Shown here: positions 49,740 through 59,353 of the stretch, one piece after another
How positions within the stretch are numbered: position 1 is the stretch's first letter
How the letters are laid out: every line of letters starts with the position of its first letter
Source: Candidatus Peregrinibacteria bacterium
GTDB taxonomy: Bacteria; Patescibacteriota; Gracilibacteria; UBA1369; UBA12463
DNA: 64,000 bases
Direction of reading: 5' to 3'
Assembly: GCA_026395555.1 (NCBI GenBank)
Contig: JAPLYO010000024.1
Span: forward strand, 62,001-126,000
Made by a program: the position numbers and the translations under genes
The notes under the pieces: model-generated
Seen by the model: only the letters and a program-made list of their open reading frames with translations
Database searches by the model: none
What the model was told of the DNA's origin: nothing

Positions 49740-51606
49740 CTTTTTCTTTTGCCTGCTGAAGCATCTCAAGCGTTCGCGCTCCTGCGATGACTCCTTTTGC
49801 TATTATTTTTTCAATGGATGCCGTTTCGCTTGTGAGACCACGGTTTCTCATGAATGTATTTATGCGTATTATTTGTGTCATCATTAATTTAAAGAAGTCT
49901 TGGTAACATGCATCAAGTTCGGGGAAATATTCGATTTTGTCTATCAGCATCGTTAAATGATCGAATACTCTTTCGATACACTCGATAATGTGGAGGTGTC
50001 GAAATATGACGCGAGTGACGTTTTTTCCTGGCATACACGCTCCTTTTTCTAGTTCGCTAATCGATTCGTTTAGATAGGATTGTGCTCGCAACGTCTTTTT
50101 CATGAGTATTTGAAGAATCTTGAAACTGCCACTGATATTTCCGATTCCATTCAGGACAAGTCCGATATGATTGAGCATATGGCTACTATCGGGATACCGC
50201 TCGATAATCATATTCCCCGATGCCTTCACCCCTTCACTACCATCATAGTAGTCGTTGATGAGCCTACTATCGAGAAAGTTCATCGGCATACGATCGCTAT
50301 TTTCCTGATTTCCGGCTATTTTTCCCCATGTTGCGATGAGGCTTCTGTGAGTTTTCTCGTCTTTTGTTTTGGAATAAAGGGTTACATATTGTAACGCCTG
50401 AAGCATTCCATCCTCTGCTGACATCACGATACCGTGCGGGGAGTTGATGTCCATATAGGCCGTTCTTGCATCAGCGGCTTCTACCCGGAACTGCTTACGT
50501 TTTCCGTTTATCACTTCTTCAAAATGAGCATCGATTTTTGGGTCTGTGTAGTAATCATTGGGCATGGGCGTATATGGCTTGCGAAGTGCCGGATCAAAAA
50601 AATGCCTTTTGCCTTTTGAGTCTATGATGATCATCGACATATGTCCTTCATCCAAAACCGGACTTTCTAATGTGCGTAACATCAGGACTTTTATACCTAA
50701 CTCTTTCATCCAGTGGATCGATTGGAGGGCGGCACCAAGGCAGTCTCGTAGTTTTGTTTTGGCGATATCTTCTACACCTTTGTTAGCCTTCCACTCCCGC
50801 CGTGGAGCATCCGTAGCTTGCTGGTATCCCATAAACGCCGCGTAAATCGCATTGCAACAGTCGGCCTCATATGCGGCAATTTCATCGACATTTCCTGTTT
50901 TTCGCAGCTCTTCCATTTTGACTTTTCGGATATCAATTTGCAGAAAATCTTTTTGCAGTACTTCTTCTGTGGGCAGCGGGTAACCCATCTGTTCCGCTTC
51001 TTCGCTATCACTTCCAGAGGTAAAATATTTTAAACTTTCTTTCTGAGTTGACTGCCTAATGTCATTAAGTAGATGAAGACCGTTTTCGAGATAGCTATGA
51101 AGAAGTAATTCAAGCGGTGCATATTGTAGGCCGGTCATAGCCACGAACATTCTGGCTTGTTTTTCTTTTTCTGATAGTTTGGTAATTTCATGGGGCTCCA
51201 AATCTTCATAATGCTCACTCAGGATATGGCTAAGCCATGTGCTTGCACGGCTTTCCTGTTCGTCGGGTTGTTCGGCGTATGCTTCATCTTCTGGATTGAT
51301 CTCAAGTAGGGCTTCAATTCGTTGTCGAAAACTGCCTATGCCTTCAATAATTTCATCCGAAAGGTGAAGTATATTTTGCCTTCGTGATTCGATAGAGCGT
51401 AAATTTTTGATAAGATGAATAGTTCCATCTCTATGAGCTATGCCCGGGTCCATTTGTATGGCAATTCCTAGGACTTCTTCATGGGCACCATTTCTAGGAA
51501 TGGGGGCATTTTTTGCACCAGCAACCTGCCTGGCATAAAATTTTACCCAGCTTTGTTCAGCTTTTGTGATTGTGATCGGTTCATGAAGGTTTCCCGGAGT
51601 GTTCAT
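49681..51606 (-). CDS. Large protein with a probable transglutaminase-like Cys-His-Asp site
   Basis: A 641-residue soluble protein that I do not recognise as a whole. In the middle (about 285-345) is the order expected for transglutaminase-like (papain-fold) enzymes: DCLGAALQSIHWMKELGIKV with a candidate catalytic Cys, GHMSMIIIDSKGKRHFFDPA with His and Asp. The protein is otherwise mostly helical, with a Glu-rich N-terminal third and a long C-terminal helical part. No signal peptide. It lies 55 nt downstream of the nucleotidyltransferase gene on the same strand and may be co-transcribed. Activity and substrate are unknown; the catalytic assignment is by pattern only. Confidence 0.6.
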   Translation of the reverse strand: MNTPGNLHEPITITKAEQSWVKFYARQVAGAKNAPIPRNGAHEEVLGIAIQMDPGIAHRDGTIHLIKNLRSIESRRQNILHLSDEIIEGIGSFRQRIEALLEINPEDEAYAEQPDEQESRASTWLSHILSEHYEDLEPHEITKLSEKEKQARMFVAMTGLQYAPLELLLHSYLENGLHLLNDIRQSTQKESLKYFTSGSDSEEAEQMGYPLPTEEVLQKDFLQIDIRKVKMEELRKTGNVDEIAAYEADCCNAIYAAFMGYQQATDAPRREWKANKGVEDIAKTKLRDCLGAALQSIHWMKELGIKVLMLRTLESPVLDEGHMSMIIIDSKGKRHFFDPALRKPYTPMPNDYYTDPKIDAHFEEVINGKRKQFRVEAADARTAYMDINSPHGIVMSAEDGMLQALQYVTLYSKTKDEKTHRSLIATWGKIAGNQENSDRMPMNFLDSRLINDYYDGSEGVKASGNMIIERYPDSSHMLNHIGLVLNGIGNISGSFKILQILMKKTLRAQSYLNESISELEKGACMPGKNVTRVIFRHLHIIECIERVFDHLTMLIDKIEYFPELDACYQDFFKLMMTQIIRINTFMRNRGLTSETASIEKIIAKGVIAGARTLEMLQQAKEKANDEERVPTSHEPHQQDSQ

Positions 51607-51661
51607 AGGGAGTGTATCTTACGTATGTTTTCCGCATAGTCAAGCCATTTGGCCTAGTGGG

Positions 51662-52240
51662 CTATATCCTTACATCCACCCTTCCTTGATAGATTCCTCT
51701 ATCCAGGATTTCTTCTAATACCCGAGGGGCCATAGCTTTTCGTAGTTGAGGATGACTGCCGGTGATCTTCATGAGACGTTTGACTTCCGTGGAGCTACTG
51801 TCCGTGATTCGAGGAAAGATAGTGGTTTGAATGTTTCCTCTGTGGATGGCTCCCTCTTTGTCGGAGCCGGCGACTCGCAGGAGCTGACGTTGGTATTCTT
51901 CGGTGAGGTCGTAGATGTATGGGTCTTCTTTTTCTGATCCCCAGGCGCAAATTCGTATTTTTTCCGCTAATTCTGGTTCGAAATGATCGAAGTTCATTAA
52001 GAGCCATCTTCGCCTGTCTTCGAGCGAGGCTTCGGGATTTTTTAATTCATTTCGTGAGTGAACGAGATATAAGATTTGATCATGAAGACTTCTCCTCAAG
52101 ACCTCTTCATAGGTACGTACTCCAATCCTTACATGTCCGATATGAGACGGATCGCCGGTTAGAGTAATTATCGGAACAACTTTGTCGGTTGTCTGTAAAT
52201 ATCCTGGAAGGTCGTTGATAGTACGATCAGCGTAATTCAT
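51662..52240 (-). CDS. Cytidylyltransferase-like nucleotidyltransferase (NadD-like fold)
   Basis: A 192-residue protein with the HxGH-type nucleotide motif GDPSHIGHVRIG near residue 30 and the second motif SSSTEVKRLMK near residue 150, equal to the ISSTxIR motif of nucleotidyltransferases such as NadD and CoaD. The body LHDQILYLVHSRNELKNPEA and RRRWLLMNFDHF resemble NadD (nicotinate mononucleotide adenylyltransferase), but the substrate-binding residues cannot be judged. If NadD, it would connect with nadB at 13461. It lies upstream of the transglutaminase-like gene. Confidence 0.75.
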   Translation of the reverse strand: MNYADRTINDLPGYLQTTDKVVPIITLTGDPSHIGHVRIGVRTYEEVLRRSLHDQILYLVHSRNELKNPEASLEDRRRWLLMNFDHFEPELAEKIRICAWGSEKEDPYIYDLTEEYQRQLLRVAGSDKEGAIHRGNIQTTIFPRITDSSSTEVKRLMKITGSHPQLRKAMAPRVLEEILDRGIYQGRVDVRI

Positions 52241-52343
52241 AGATGCGGATTTTATGTCTCAAGGATGGCTTTGTAAAGGCAAATTTTGTAGATTTTTTGA
52301 TGAGCTTTGTGATCGTGGTATTATCTATCTGTTTTGACGACAT

Positions 52344-52420
52344 GGACGATTAGCTCAGTTGGTTAGAGCGTACGATTCACATTCGTAAGGTCACTGGTTC
52401 GAGCCCAGTATCGTCCACCA
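52344..52420 (+). tRNA. tRNA-Val (CAC)
   Basis: Acceptor GGACGAT/ATCGTCC identical to tRNA-Val(TAC) at 49348; anticodon stem TACGA/TCGTA around TTCACAT (anticodon CAC). CCA encoded. Confidence 0.95.
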
Positions 52421-52477
52421 GATTTGTTTTCATTTTTTTGTAACTTTTTGATATATTTCCTGTATATCTCATTGATT

Positions 52478-53218
52478 ATGAATTCTAAAAAACTTCTTCA
52501 TATTTCGTTTGTAGATGACTCTCTGGTTGCATCTGAGGCAGGGGAGGCGATTGTGTTTGATGATTCACTGGTTGTTCAAGCGGTTGGATGTTATTTTGAC
52601 GATCTCACTATCGAGTCATTCCGAGTGTATGATCTTGAGCCGGTTATTTTCCCTGACGCACAGGACTATGCTGGAATTGTGATTGGCGGATCCGGACATT
52701 TCGTTCGCGAGGCAGATCAGTTATTGTGGATGAATGATATCGCCGTATTCATACAAAGAGCGAAAGAGGCGGGTGTTCCGCTGCTTGGTATCTGTTTTGG
52801 TCACCAGCTTATTGCGCACGTTCTTGGCGGAGTGGTTGGACCTTTTGCGGATGATCGTCGGGATTTTGGAGTCGTGCAGATGCAGAAGTTAAAGCACGCC
52901 GATAACCACATTCTTTTTCAGGATGTTCCCGATGTTTTTGATGCGCTCGCTTCGCATGGAGATTATATTCATGAGTTGCCCATTGGTGCTCGTGCCCTTG
53001 CTCGTAGCGAAAGTTGCCATATCGAAGCGGCAGAGTTCGGACATATGACGTACGGAGTCCAGTTTCATCCGGAATATACGCCCTCTGTGATGCTGGACTT
53101 GGCGAGAGAAAGAATTGTAGATGAGGCCTCAAGAAATCGATTTGCCGCAGGATTATCAAATGCTCCACATGCAACTCAGGTGCTGAGAAATTTTGTGAAA
53201 CATGCCGTAGAAGACTAA
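52478..53218 (+). CDS. Class I glutamine amidotransferase (GuaA-type domain)
   Basis: A 246-residue protein that is only a class I glutamine amidotransferase domain. I start at the ATG at 52478 (MNSKKLLHISFVDDSLVASE). The nucleophile is Cys in LGICFGHQLIAHVLGG, and His and Glu lie in GVQFHPEYTPSV. It resembles the amidotransferase domain of GMP synthase (COG0518) but no synthetase domain is attached or adjacent. The next gene is purA (convergent, 3-nt gap), so a purine role is plausible but not proven; many such stand-alone domains have other roles. Confidence 0.85.
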   Translation: MNSKKLLHISFVDDSLVASEAGEAIVFDDSLVVQAVGCYFDDLTIESFRVYDLEPVIFPDAQDYAGIVIGGSGHFVREADQLLWMNDIAVFIQRAKEAGVPLLGICFGHQLIAHVLGGVVGPFADDRRDFGVVQMQKLKHADNHILFQDVPDVFDALASHGDYIHELPIGARALARSESCHIEAAEFGHMTYGVQFHPEYTPSVMLDLARERIVDEASRNRFAAGLSNAPHATQVLRNFVKHAVED

Positions 53219-53221
53219 GCC

Positions 53222-54541
<1,320 letters not shown>

Positions 54542-54660
54542 CTATAAAAGAATGCCCCTCAAATGACAACTTTTGTGTATATTTGCCTTTTTTACTATTA
54601 CGCTTTACAAAAGCTAATATAGTCGTATCTTTTATATCAGTATTCTATGGCAAACGACAT

Positions 54661-55266
54661 ATGCAGCGAATCAGTGGACCGATGGGAGAATCGCATAAGG
54701 AAGACATAGTTGGGCTTTATAAGGATATTTCTCGAAACGCTCCTTCTCCCATGCCACAGGAAGTTATCGAGATGAGAGCGAGTACTCTTGCTCACGACTT
54801 AGGGTCTTTGCACGTGCTTTTGGCTGTCTGGAATCAACGTTCGGCGGCAAGGGGCAAGGTTCACGCTGCGTTGTTGATTGATGCCCGTGATCGTTTTCGC
54901 CAGACACAGCTTCTTGTAGACGAGGATTCTTTCGCAACTGAACTTCCGGAGTCACTACTCCGAATGGCGGCTACAAGCGAGCTAGCACTGTCGTTTAAGC
55001 GTTTTGGCTTTTTGTTAACCGATAAGGACACTCAAGTCCTCCAGCGCTTAGAGGTGATTGCTCGAGATAAGCTGAAGCAGCATACGAACTATGTTCCTCT
55101 TCCTCTTGATCCCAACTACCCTGGCTTCGGGTCTGCAAACCTTGCGTATTTTTCTGCGCCATTTAATGCTTTCTATGGTGCTCCAAATTCTCGTCGTCCG
55201 CAGCATCCCGATTTGGACTTTCTCCTTTCTCCAGGCATTACCCATAGGGTATCGGAATTTGAATGA
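54661..55266 (+). CDS. Hypothetical protein
   Basis: An unrecognised protein of about 201 residues from the ATG at 54661 (MQRISGPMGESHKEDIVGLY); the frame is open upstream to 54583, but that extension is hydrophobic and less likely. It is helical, with LAHDLGSLHVLLAVWNQRSA and RFGFLLTDKDTQVLQRLEVI as central segments, and a Pro/Phe/Asn-rich C-terminal tail (NYPGFGSANLAYFSAPFNAF). It ends with TGA. It sits between purA and purC, but nothing else ties it to purine synthesis. Confidence 0.65.
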   Translation: MQRISGPMGESHKEDIVGLYKDISRNAPSPMPQEVIEMRASTLAHDLGSLHVLLAVWNQRSAARGKVHAALLIDARDRFRQTQLLVDEDSFATELPESLLRMAATSELALSFKRFGFLLTDKDTQVLQRLEVIARDKLKQHTNYVPLPLDPNYPGFGSANLAYFSAPFNAFYGAPNSRRPQHPDLDFLLSPGITHRVSEFE

Positions 55267-55345
55267 TCATCATTTAGTTCGGTTTGCTATTTTTTAAATA
55301 CCACTTTAGTATTTTGCTACTTTATTATTTCCAATTTATTCTATT

Positions 55346-56305
55346 ATGATCCCAACCGACCAGATTCAAGCTCAGCTTCCTTTTTGTCTCGAGGAGACCG
55401 ATTTTCCCACTCTGGGAGAGAAGTATATTGGAAAGGTAAGAGATAATTATACAAGCGGTGATAAGCGATATTTGATTTCAAGTGATCGTCTTAGCGCTTT
55501 TGATCGCGTGATCTGCACGATCCCGTTCAAGGGTCAGGTTTTGACACAGATGGCAAAGTTTTGGTTTGAGCAGACGAAAGACATTATTGGAAATCATGTC
55601 ATCTCCTATCCAGATCCTCAGGTGTGCGTTGGTGTTCAGTGCACGCCACTTCCTATCGAGATGGTTGTTCGTGGATACATCACGGGAGTTACTTCTACGA
55701 GCGCCTGGTTTAACTATGAAAAGGGAGTTCGTAACTTCTGTGGAAATGTTCTTCCTGAAGGTTTGAAGAAAAATCAAAAGTTCGACAAACCTATTTTGAC
55801 GCCTTCCACAAAGGCTGAGCATGGTGACCACGATGAGTCGGTATCAAGAGAAGAAATTCTCAAGCGAACCTCTCTCACTCCGGAGCAGTATGACTTCATC
55901 GCTGATGCGTCATTGAAATTGTATAACCGTGGCGTTGAGATTGCGGCCAAGCAGGGGATTATTCTTGTGGATACGAAATATGAATTTGGACTTACCCCTA
56001 CGGGTGAGATCGTTTTGATTGATGAAATTCATACTCCAGACTCTTCACGTTTCTGGTTTGCAGATGAGTACGAGAAGCGTTTTGCTTCCGGCGAAGAGCA
56101 AAAGAAGATTGATAAGGAGTATTTGAGAGAGTGGTTGGCTGAGCGCGGATTTACAGGTGATGGAGAGATTCCAGTCATTCCTGATGAAATCAAGGTCGAA
56201 ACCGCACGCCGATACATTGAGGCGTATGAACTTGTCACTGGCCAGAAGTTTGAGGCTGAAGTCGGGGATGTGACCGAGCGAATTAAGAAGAATCTCGGTA
56301 TATAA
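55346..56305 (+). CDS. purC: Phosphoribosylaminoimidazole-succinocarboxamide synthase
   Basis: PurC (SAICAR synthase) adds aspartate to CAIR in purine synthesis. The 319-residue protein has GKVRDNYTSGDKRYLISSDR, LSAFDRVICTIPFKGQVLTQ, PIEMVVRGYITGVTSTSAWF, LTPSTKAEHGDHDESVS, and VDTKYEFGLTPTGEIVLIDE followed by HTPDSSRFW. It is of the longer type (about 300 residues), not the short 240-residue form. It is followed by the tRNA-like element at 56450 and then purE and purB. Confidence 0.96.
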   Translation: MIPTDQIQAQLPFCLEETDFPTLGEKYIGKVRDNYTSGDKRYLISSDRLSAFDRVICTIPFKGQVLTQMAKFWFEQTKDIIGNHVISYPDPQVCVGVQCTPLPIEMVVRGYITGVTSTSAWFNYEKGVRNFCGNVLPEGLKKNQKFDKPILTPSTKAEHGDHDESVSREEILKRTSLTPEQYDFIADASLKLYNRGVEIAAKQGIILVDTKYEFGLTPTGEIVLIDEIHTPDSSRFWFADEYEKRFASGEEQKKIDKEYLREWLAERGFTGDGEIPVIPDEIKVETARRYIEAYELVTGQKFEAEVGDVTERIKKNLGI

Positions 56306-56386
56306 TTTCCGGTCGACCATAGATTATTAATCATTTTCTTTCTTCCGCAATATTGTTTTTTGTTTTGCGTATCACATTTTATAAAT

Positions 56387-56415
56387 TTGTAATCCTCCTG
56401 TCAGAGGTATGTTAT
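56387..56415 (+). promoter_or_regulatory. Weak promoter candidate before the tRNA-like RNA
   Basis: TTGTAA (56387-56392), 17-nt spacer, TGTTAT (56410-56415). Each box matches consensus at 4 of 6 positions. It would start transcription about 25 nt before the tRNA-like element. Confidence 0.35.
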
Positions 56416-56449
56416 ATCTGAATGTTAGGTTTGATGTGTCAGTTTGAGT

Positions 56450-56520
56450 GGGGGTGCTCATGGTTGGCTAGCTGAAGTTGAGATTCTGCTAGGCGGGTTC
56501 GATTCCCGTCACCTCCACCA
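56450..56520 (+). ncRNA. Alanine-type tRNA-like RNA without a D stem (tmRNA-like end domain)
   Basis: 71 nt. Acceptor GGGGGTG pairs with CACCTCC, with the alanine identity pair G3:U70, then A73 and an encoded CCA. A normal T arm is present (GCGGG-TTCGATT-CCCGT). There is no D stem: CTCATGGTTGG links the acceptor to a hairpin CTAGC-T-GAA / TTC-T-GCTAG with loop GTTGAGA. Acceptor, T arm, missing D stem, a non-standard helix in place of the anticodon arm and G3:U70 are the marks of the tRNA-like domain of tmRNA, but the mRNA-like domain and pseudoknots are absent. Alternatives are a degenerate tRNA, a tRNA-Ser-like RNA (loop would give UGA), or a deleted ssrA. A strong terminator follows. Confidence 0.55.
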
Positions 56521-56532
56521 CCCTGACATTAC

Positions 56533-56566
56533 AAAAAGAGGTTTCCCTAGGGAATGCCTCTTTTTT
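56533..56566 (+). terminator. Strong terminator after the tRNA-like RNA
   Basis: AAAAAGAGG/CCTCTTTTT, a 9-bp stem enclosing a second short palindrome TTCCCTAGGGAA, followed by T6. It lies 12 nt after the CCA, which supports transcription of the tRNA-like element as its own unit. Confidence 0.8.
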
Positions 56567-56703
56567 GGTGCCATTTGGCTCTAGCTGAAGTTGAGTGTTT
56601 CTATTGTAACATGTTTTATTTCTTGCTCAAATACCCGTTTTCTGTCATTATAGAGCCGTCAACGGGTTGTTTTAGCTTTAAATACACTTTTACCTCCCAC
56701 GCC

Positions 56704-57150
56704 ATGATTGTTCCCATTCTCTTAGGTTCAGCATCTGACAAGGATTTTGCGCAAAAGATTGTCGACGAGCTGAATGTTTTTGGTATTCCTTCGGAGGTTA
56801 TTGTGGCTTCTGCTCACAAGGTTCCGGAGAAGGTTATTGAGGTAATTGAAAAGTATAATAAGGAGAGCGAAGTTGTGTACGTAACGCTTGCTGGTATGAG
56901 CAATGGACTTTCGGGCGTTACCGCTGGTTCGTCTTATCATCCAGTTATCGCTTGTCCTCCGCATAAAGACTTGGCTGAGTATCAAGTTGATATTCATTCA
57001 TCACTTCGAATGCCGAAAGATACGCCTGTTTTAACAGTGCTTTCTCCGGGGAATGTTGCACTTTGTATTGCGCGTATGTTTGCCATGAATCATCCTGACC
57101 TTCGTGAAAAAGTAGTAGCTCGGGTGAAGAGCGTGAAGGCTTCCTTCTAA
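56704..57150 (+). CDS. purE: N5-CAIR mutase or AIR carboxylase, class II PurE
   Basis: PurE provides CAIR for PurC. I start at the ATG at 56704 (MIVPILLGSASDKDFAQKIV), 148 residues; the upstream open frame passes through a repeat and lacks similarity. The GSASD phosphate loop and ASAHKVPEKVIEVI are present. The active-site region AGMSNGLSGVTAGSSYHPVI plus ACPPHKD and DIHSSLRMPKDTPVLTVL matches the class II form that uses CO2 directly rather than the PurK product. It is followed 24 nt later by purB. A 15-nt repeat of part of the tRNA-like RNA lies in its leader. Confidence 0.92.
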   Translation: MIVPILLGSASDKDFAQKIVDELNVFGIPSEVIVASAHKVPEKVIEVIEKYNKESEVVYVTLAGMSNGLSGVTAGSSYHPVIACPPHKDLAEYQVDIHSSLRMPKDTPVLTVLSPGNVALCIARMFAMNHPDLREKVVARVKSVKASF

Positions 57151-57174
57151 TTTTATTTTTTGAACTTACTGATC

Positions 57175-58530
57175 ATGTCTCAACTCACTGCACTTTCTCC
57201 TCTCGATGGTCGCTATGCTGATAAGGTTTCCGAGCTTAGTGACTATTTTTCCGAGTTGGCGCTGCAGGAGTATCGAGTGAAGGTAGAGGTGGAGTGGTTA
57301 GTTTTTATTTGTAATGATCTGAAATTAGCTGGTTCGAAGAAGTTAAGCGCAGCACAAATTAAAACACTGAGAAGTTTTTATGGAAATTTTTCTGAGAAGG
57401 ATGGTCAGGCTATCAAAGATATAGAGCGGACGACGAATCATGATGTGAAGGCCGTGGAATATTTTCTCCGTGAAAAGCTAGAGAAAAATGGTATCAAAGG
57501 ATATGAAAGCTTTATTCATTTTGCCTGCACGAGTGAGGATATCAATAATCTCTCATATGCGATGATGATTCAGGATGCGGTCAAGGGACCCATGACGACG
57601 ATTTATCAGGAACTCGTAGGGACATTGGAAGCATTTGCGCATGAGTACAAGTCTGTATCGATGCTTGGACACACGCACGGTCAGCCTGCTACGCCTACAA
57701 CTGTTGGGAAAGAGGTCCTGAATGTCATTGCTCGTCTCGAGAGACAGGCCGATATTCTCGATGACTCCGTAGTATTTTTGGGAAAAATTAATGGTGCGGT
57801 TGGAAATTACAATGCCCATGTAGTAGCGTATCCCGAAATTGATTGGATCAAGGCGGCACAGAAATTTATCTCCGGACTGGGCCTGACTCCAAATATGTAT
57901 ACGACCCAAATTGAGCCTCACGATTGGAATGCTGAGCTCTTTGATCTTATTCGACGTATTAATGTTATTCTCACGGACTTTTCTCGGGATATGTGGATGT
58001 ATATCGGCATGGGATATTTCAAGCAGAGGCTTAAGAAGGGAGAGGTTGGTTCATCGACGATGCCGCATAAGGTAAATCCCATTGATTTCGAGAATGCCGA
58101 GGGAAACTTTGGTTTAGCGAATGCGCTTTTTGGACACTTCTCTGAAAAGTTACCGATCTCTCGTATGCAGCGTGATCTCACTGATTCGACGGTGATGCGA
58201 AATGTCGGTGTGGCTTTTGGATATACTCTTCTTGGATTTATGAGCTTGTTGAAAGGAATGGGAAAGGTAGAGGTTAATAAAGATTTATTGGCTGCTGATT
58301 TGGATTCACACTGGGAGATTCTCGGTGAGCCGGTTCAGACGGTATTAAGAAAGTATGGCGTGAAGAATGCCTATGAGTTATTGAAGGATATGACTCGAGG
58401 AAAAGATTTTACTCAGGCTGATTACGTGAAATTCGTCGGAAGCTTGCCAATTCCGCCAAAAGAAAAGTTGAAATTAGAAAAGTTGACTCCAGCGACGTAT
58501 GTTGGTCTGGCGGTAAAGCTTGTCGATTAG
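57175..58530 (+). CDS. purB: Adenylosuccinate lyase
   Basis: PurB catalyses two steps: release of fumarate from SAICAR (after PurC) and from adenylosuccinate (after PurA). The 451-residue product from the ATG at 57175 (MSQLTALSPLDGRYADKVSE) has FIHFACTSEDINNLSYA, GHTHGQPATPTTVGKE and the lyase signature GSSTMPHKVNPIDFEN with the catalytic serine loop. It resembles the E. coli type. It follows purE closely and is likely co-transcribed. Confidence 0.97.
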   Translation: MSQLTALSPLDGRYADKVSELSDYFSELALQEYRVKVEVEWLVFICNDLKLAGSKKLSAAQIKTLRSFYGNFSEKDGQAIKDIERTTNHDVKAVEYFLREKLEKNGIKGYESFIHFACTSEDINNLSYAMMIQDAVKGPMTTIYQELVGTLEAFAHEYKSVSMLGHTHGQPATPTTVGKEVLNVIARLERQADILDDSVVFLGKINGAVGNYNAHVVAYPEIDWIKAAQKFISGLGLTPNMYTTQIEPHDWNAELFDLIRRINVILTDFSRDMWMYIGMGYFKQRLKKGEVGSSTMPHKVNPIDFENAEGNFGLANALFGHFSEKLPISRMQRDLTDSTVMRNVGVAFGYTLLGFMSLLKGMGKVEVNKDLLAADLDSHWEILGEPVQTVLRKYGVKNAYELLKDMTRGKDFTQADYVKFVGSLPIPPKEKLKLEKLTPATYVGLAVKLVD

Positions 58531-58569
58531 TTTCATCTATTTACGGAAAGTTATTTTGTTTTGTGATCG

Positions 58570-58589
58570 AGTAATTTCCCCGGGGAAAT
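58570..58589. other. Perfect 20-bp palindrome downstream of purB
   Basis: TAATTTCCCCGGGGAAATTA is perfectly self-complementary. As RNA it forms an 8-bp stem with a CCGG loop, but only a weak T-run follows (TTTATTTT after 6 nt). It may be a poor terminator for purB or a protein-binding palindrome. Confidence 0.45.
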
Positions 58590-58741
58590 TAGCAGCTTTA
58601 TTTTATCTATATTTTTGCCATATATAATACCGTACCATGATAATCTGAAAGTCAATACATGTGCGATATCTTTTTATTATGTTTTTCCTTGCGCTCTATG
58701 TTACATATCCGTAAGAATACATTCGTTCATAATCTTTTCCT

Positions 58742-59344
58742 ATGATTCTCTCCGACCGCGATATTCACGCACGTATTCAGAAGGGCGATATTCAGGTTAC
58801 TTGTCCTGAAAATGATTTTCTCAAGAACGTCCATGCCTCTTCAATGGATATGCGACTTGGAAGATTCTTCAAAATTTATAATCATAATACGTTTGCGATT
58901 CTCGACCCGATGAAACCGGAGTGTTTCGACGATGCTACGAGATTGGTAGAACTATCTGAGGATGGCAGAACGCCATTCATTGTTCAGCCGGGGGAGTTTG
59001 TCCTGGGAGTTACGTTGGAGAAAATTAAAATTGCCGATGATCTTGTTGCTCGAGTAGAGGGGAGAAGTTCATTGGGAAGATTGGGAATTATCATTCACTC
59101 AACGGCTGGATTTGTAGATGCCGGTTTTGAGGGAACCATTACATTAGAAATTACCAATATCAATCGAATGCCTGTTGCGCTCTATCCGGGCATGCGAGTC
59201 TGTCAGCTCGCCTTTGAGCTTATGAGCTCTCCTGCCGACGTTCCGTACCACAAAAAAGCTCACTCTAAATATCAGGGACAGATAATGCCCGAAGAGAGCC
59301 GCATTCATTCGGATCCTGAGTTCGTGAAATTGAGACAGGTTTAA
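58742..59344 (+). CDS. dcd: dCTP deaminase
   Basis: Dcd converts dCTP to dUTP, the first step to dTTP by that route. The 200-residue product has MILSDRDIHARIQKGDIQV, ASSMDMRLGRFFKIYN, LVARVEGRSSLGRLGIIIHS and TAGFVDAGFEGTITLEITN with the catalytic glutamate. The related bifunctional deaminase-dUTPase cannot be excluded from sequence alone. It is a single gene between purB and a convergent hypothetical gene. Confidence 0.94.
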   Translation: MILSDRDIHARIQKGDIQVTCPENDFLKNVHASSMDMRLGRFFKIYNHNTFAILDPMKPECFDDATRLVELSEDGRTPFIVQPGEFVLGVTLEKIKIADDLVARVEGRSSLGRLGIIIHSTAGFVDAGFEGTITLEITNINRMPVALYPGMRVCQLAFELMSSPADVPYHKKAHSKYQGQIMPEESRIHSDPEFVKLRQV

Positions 59345-59353
59345 TTCACTCTT

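Noticed and set aside
56450-56520. Ordinary tRNA-Ser (TGA) call for the tRNA-like element
   Set aside because: No D stem, no long variable arm, and G3:U70 points to alanine; the loop could give TGA only by placing an atypical stem.
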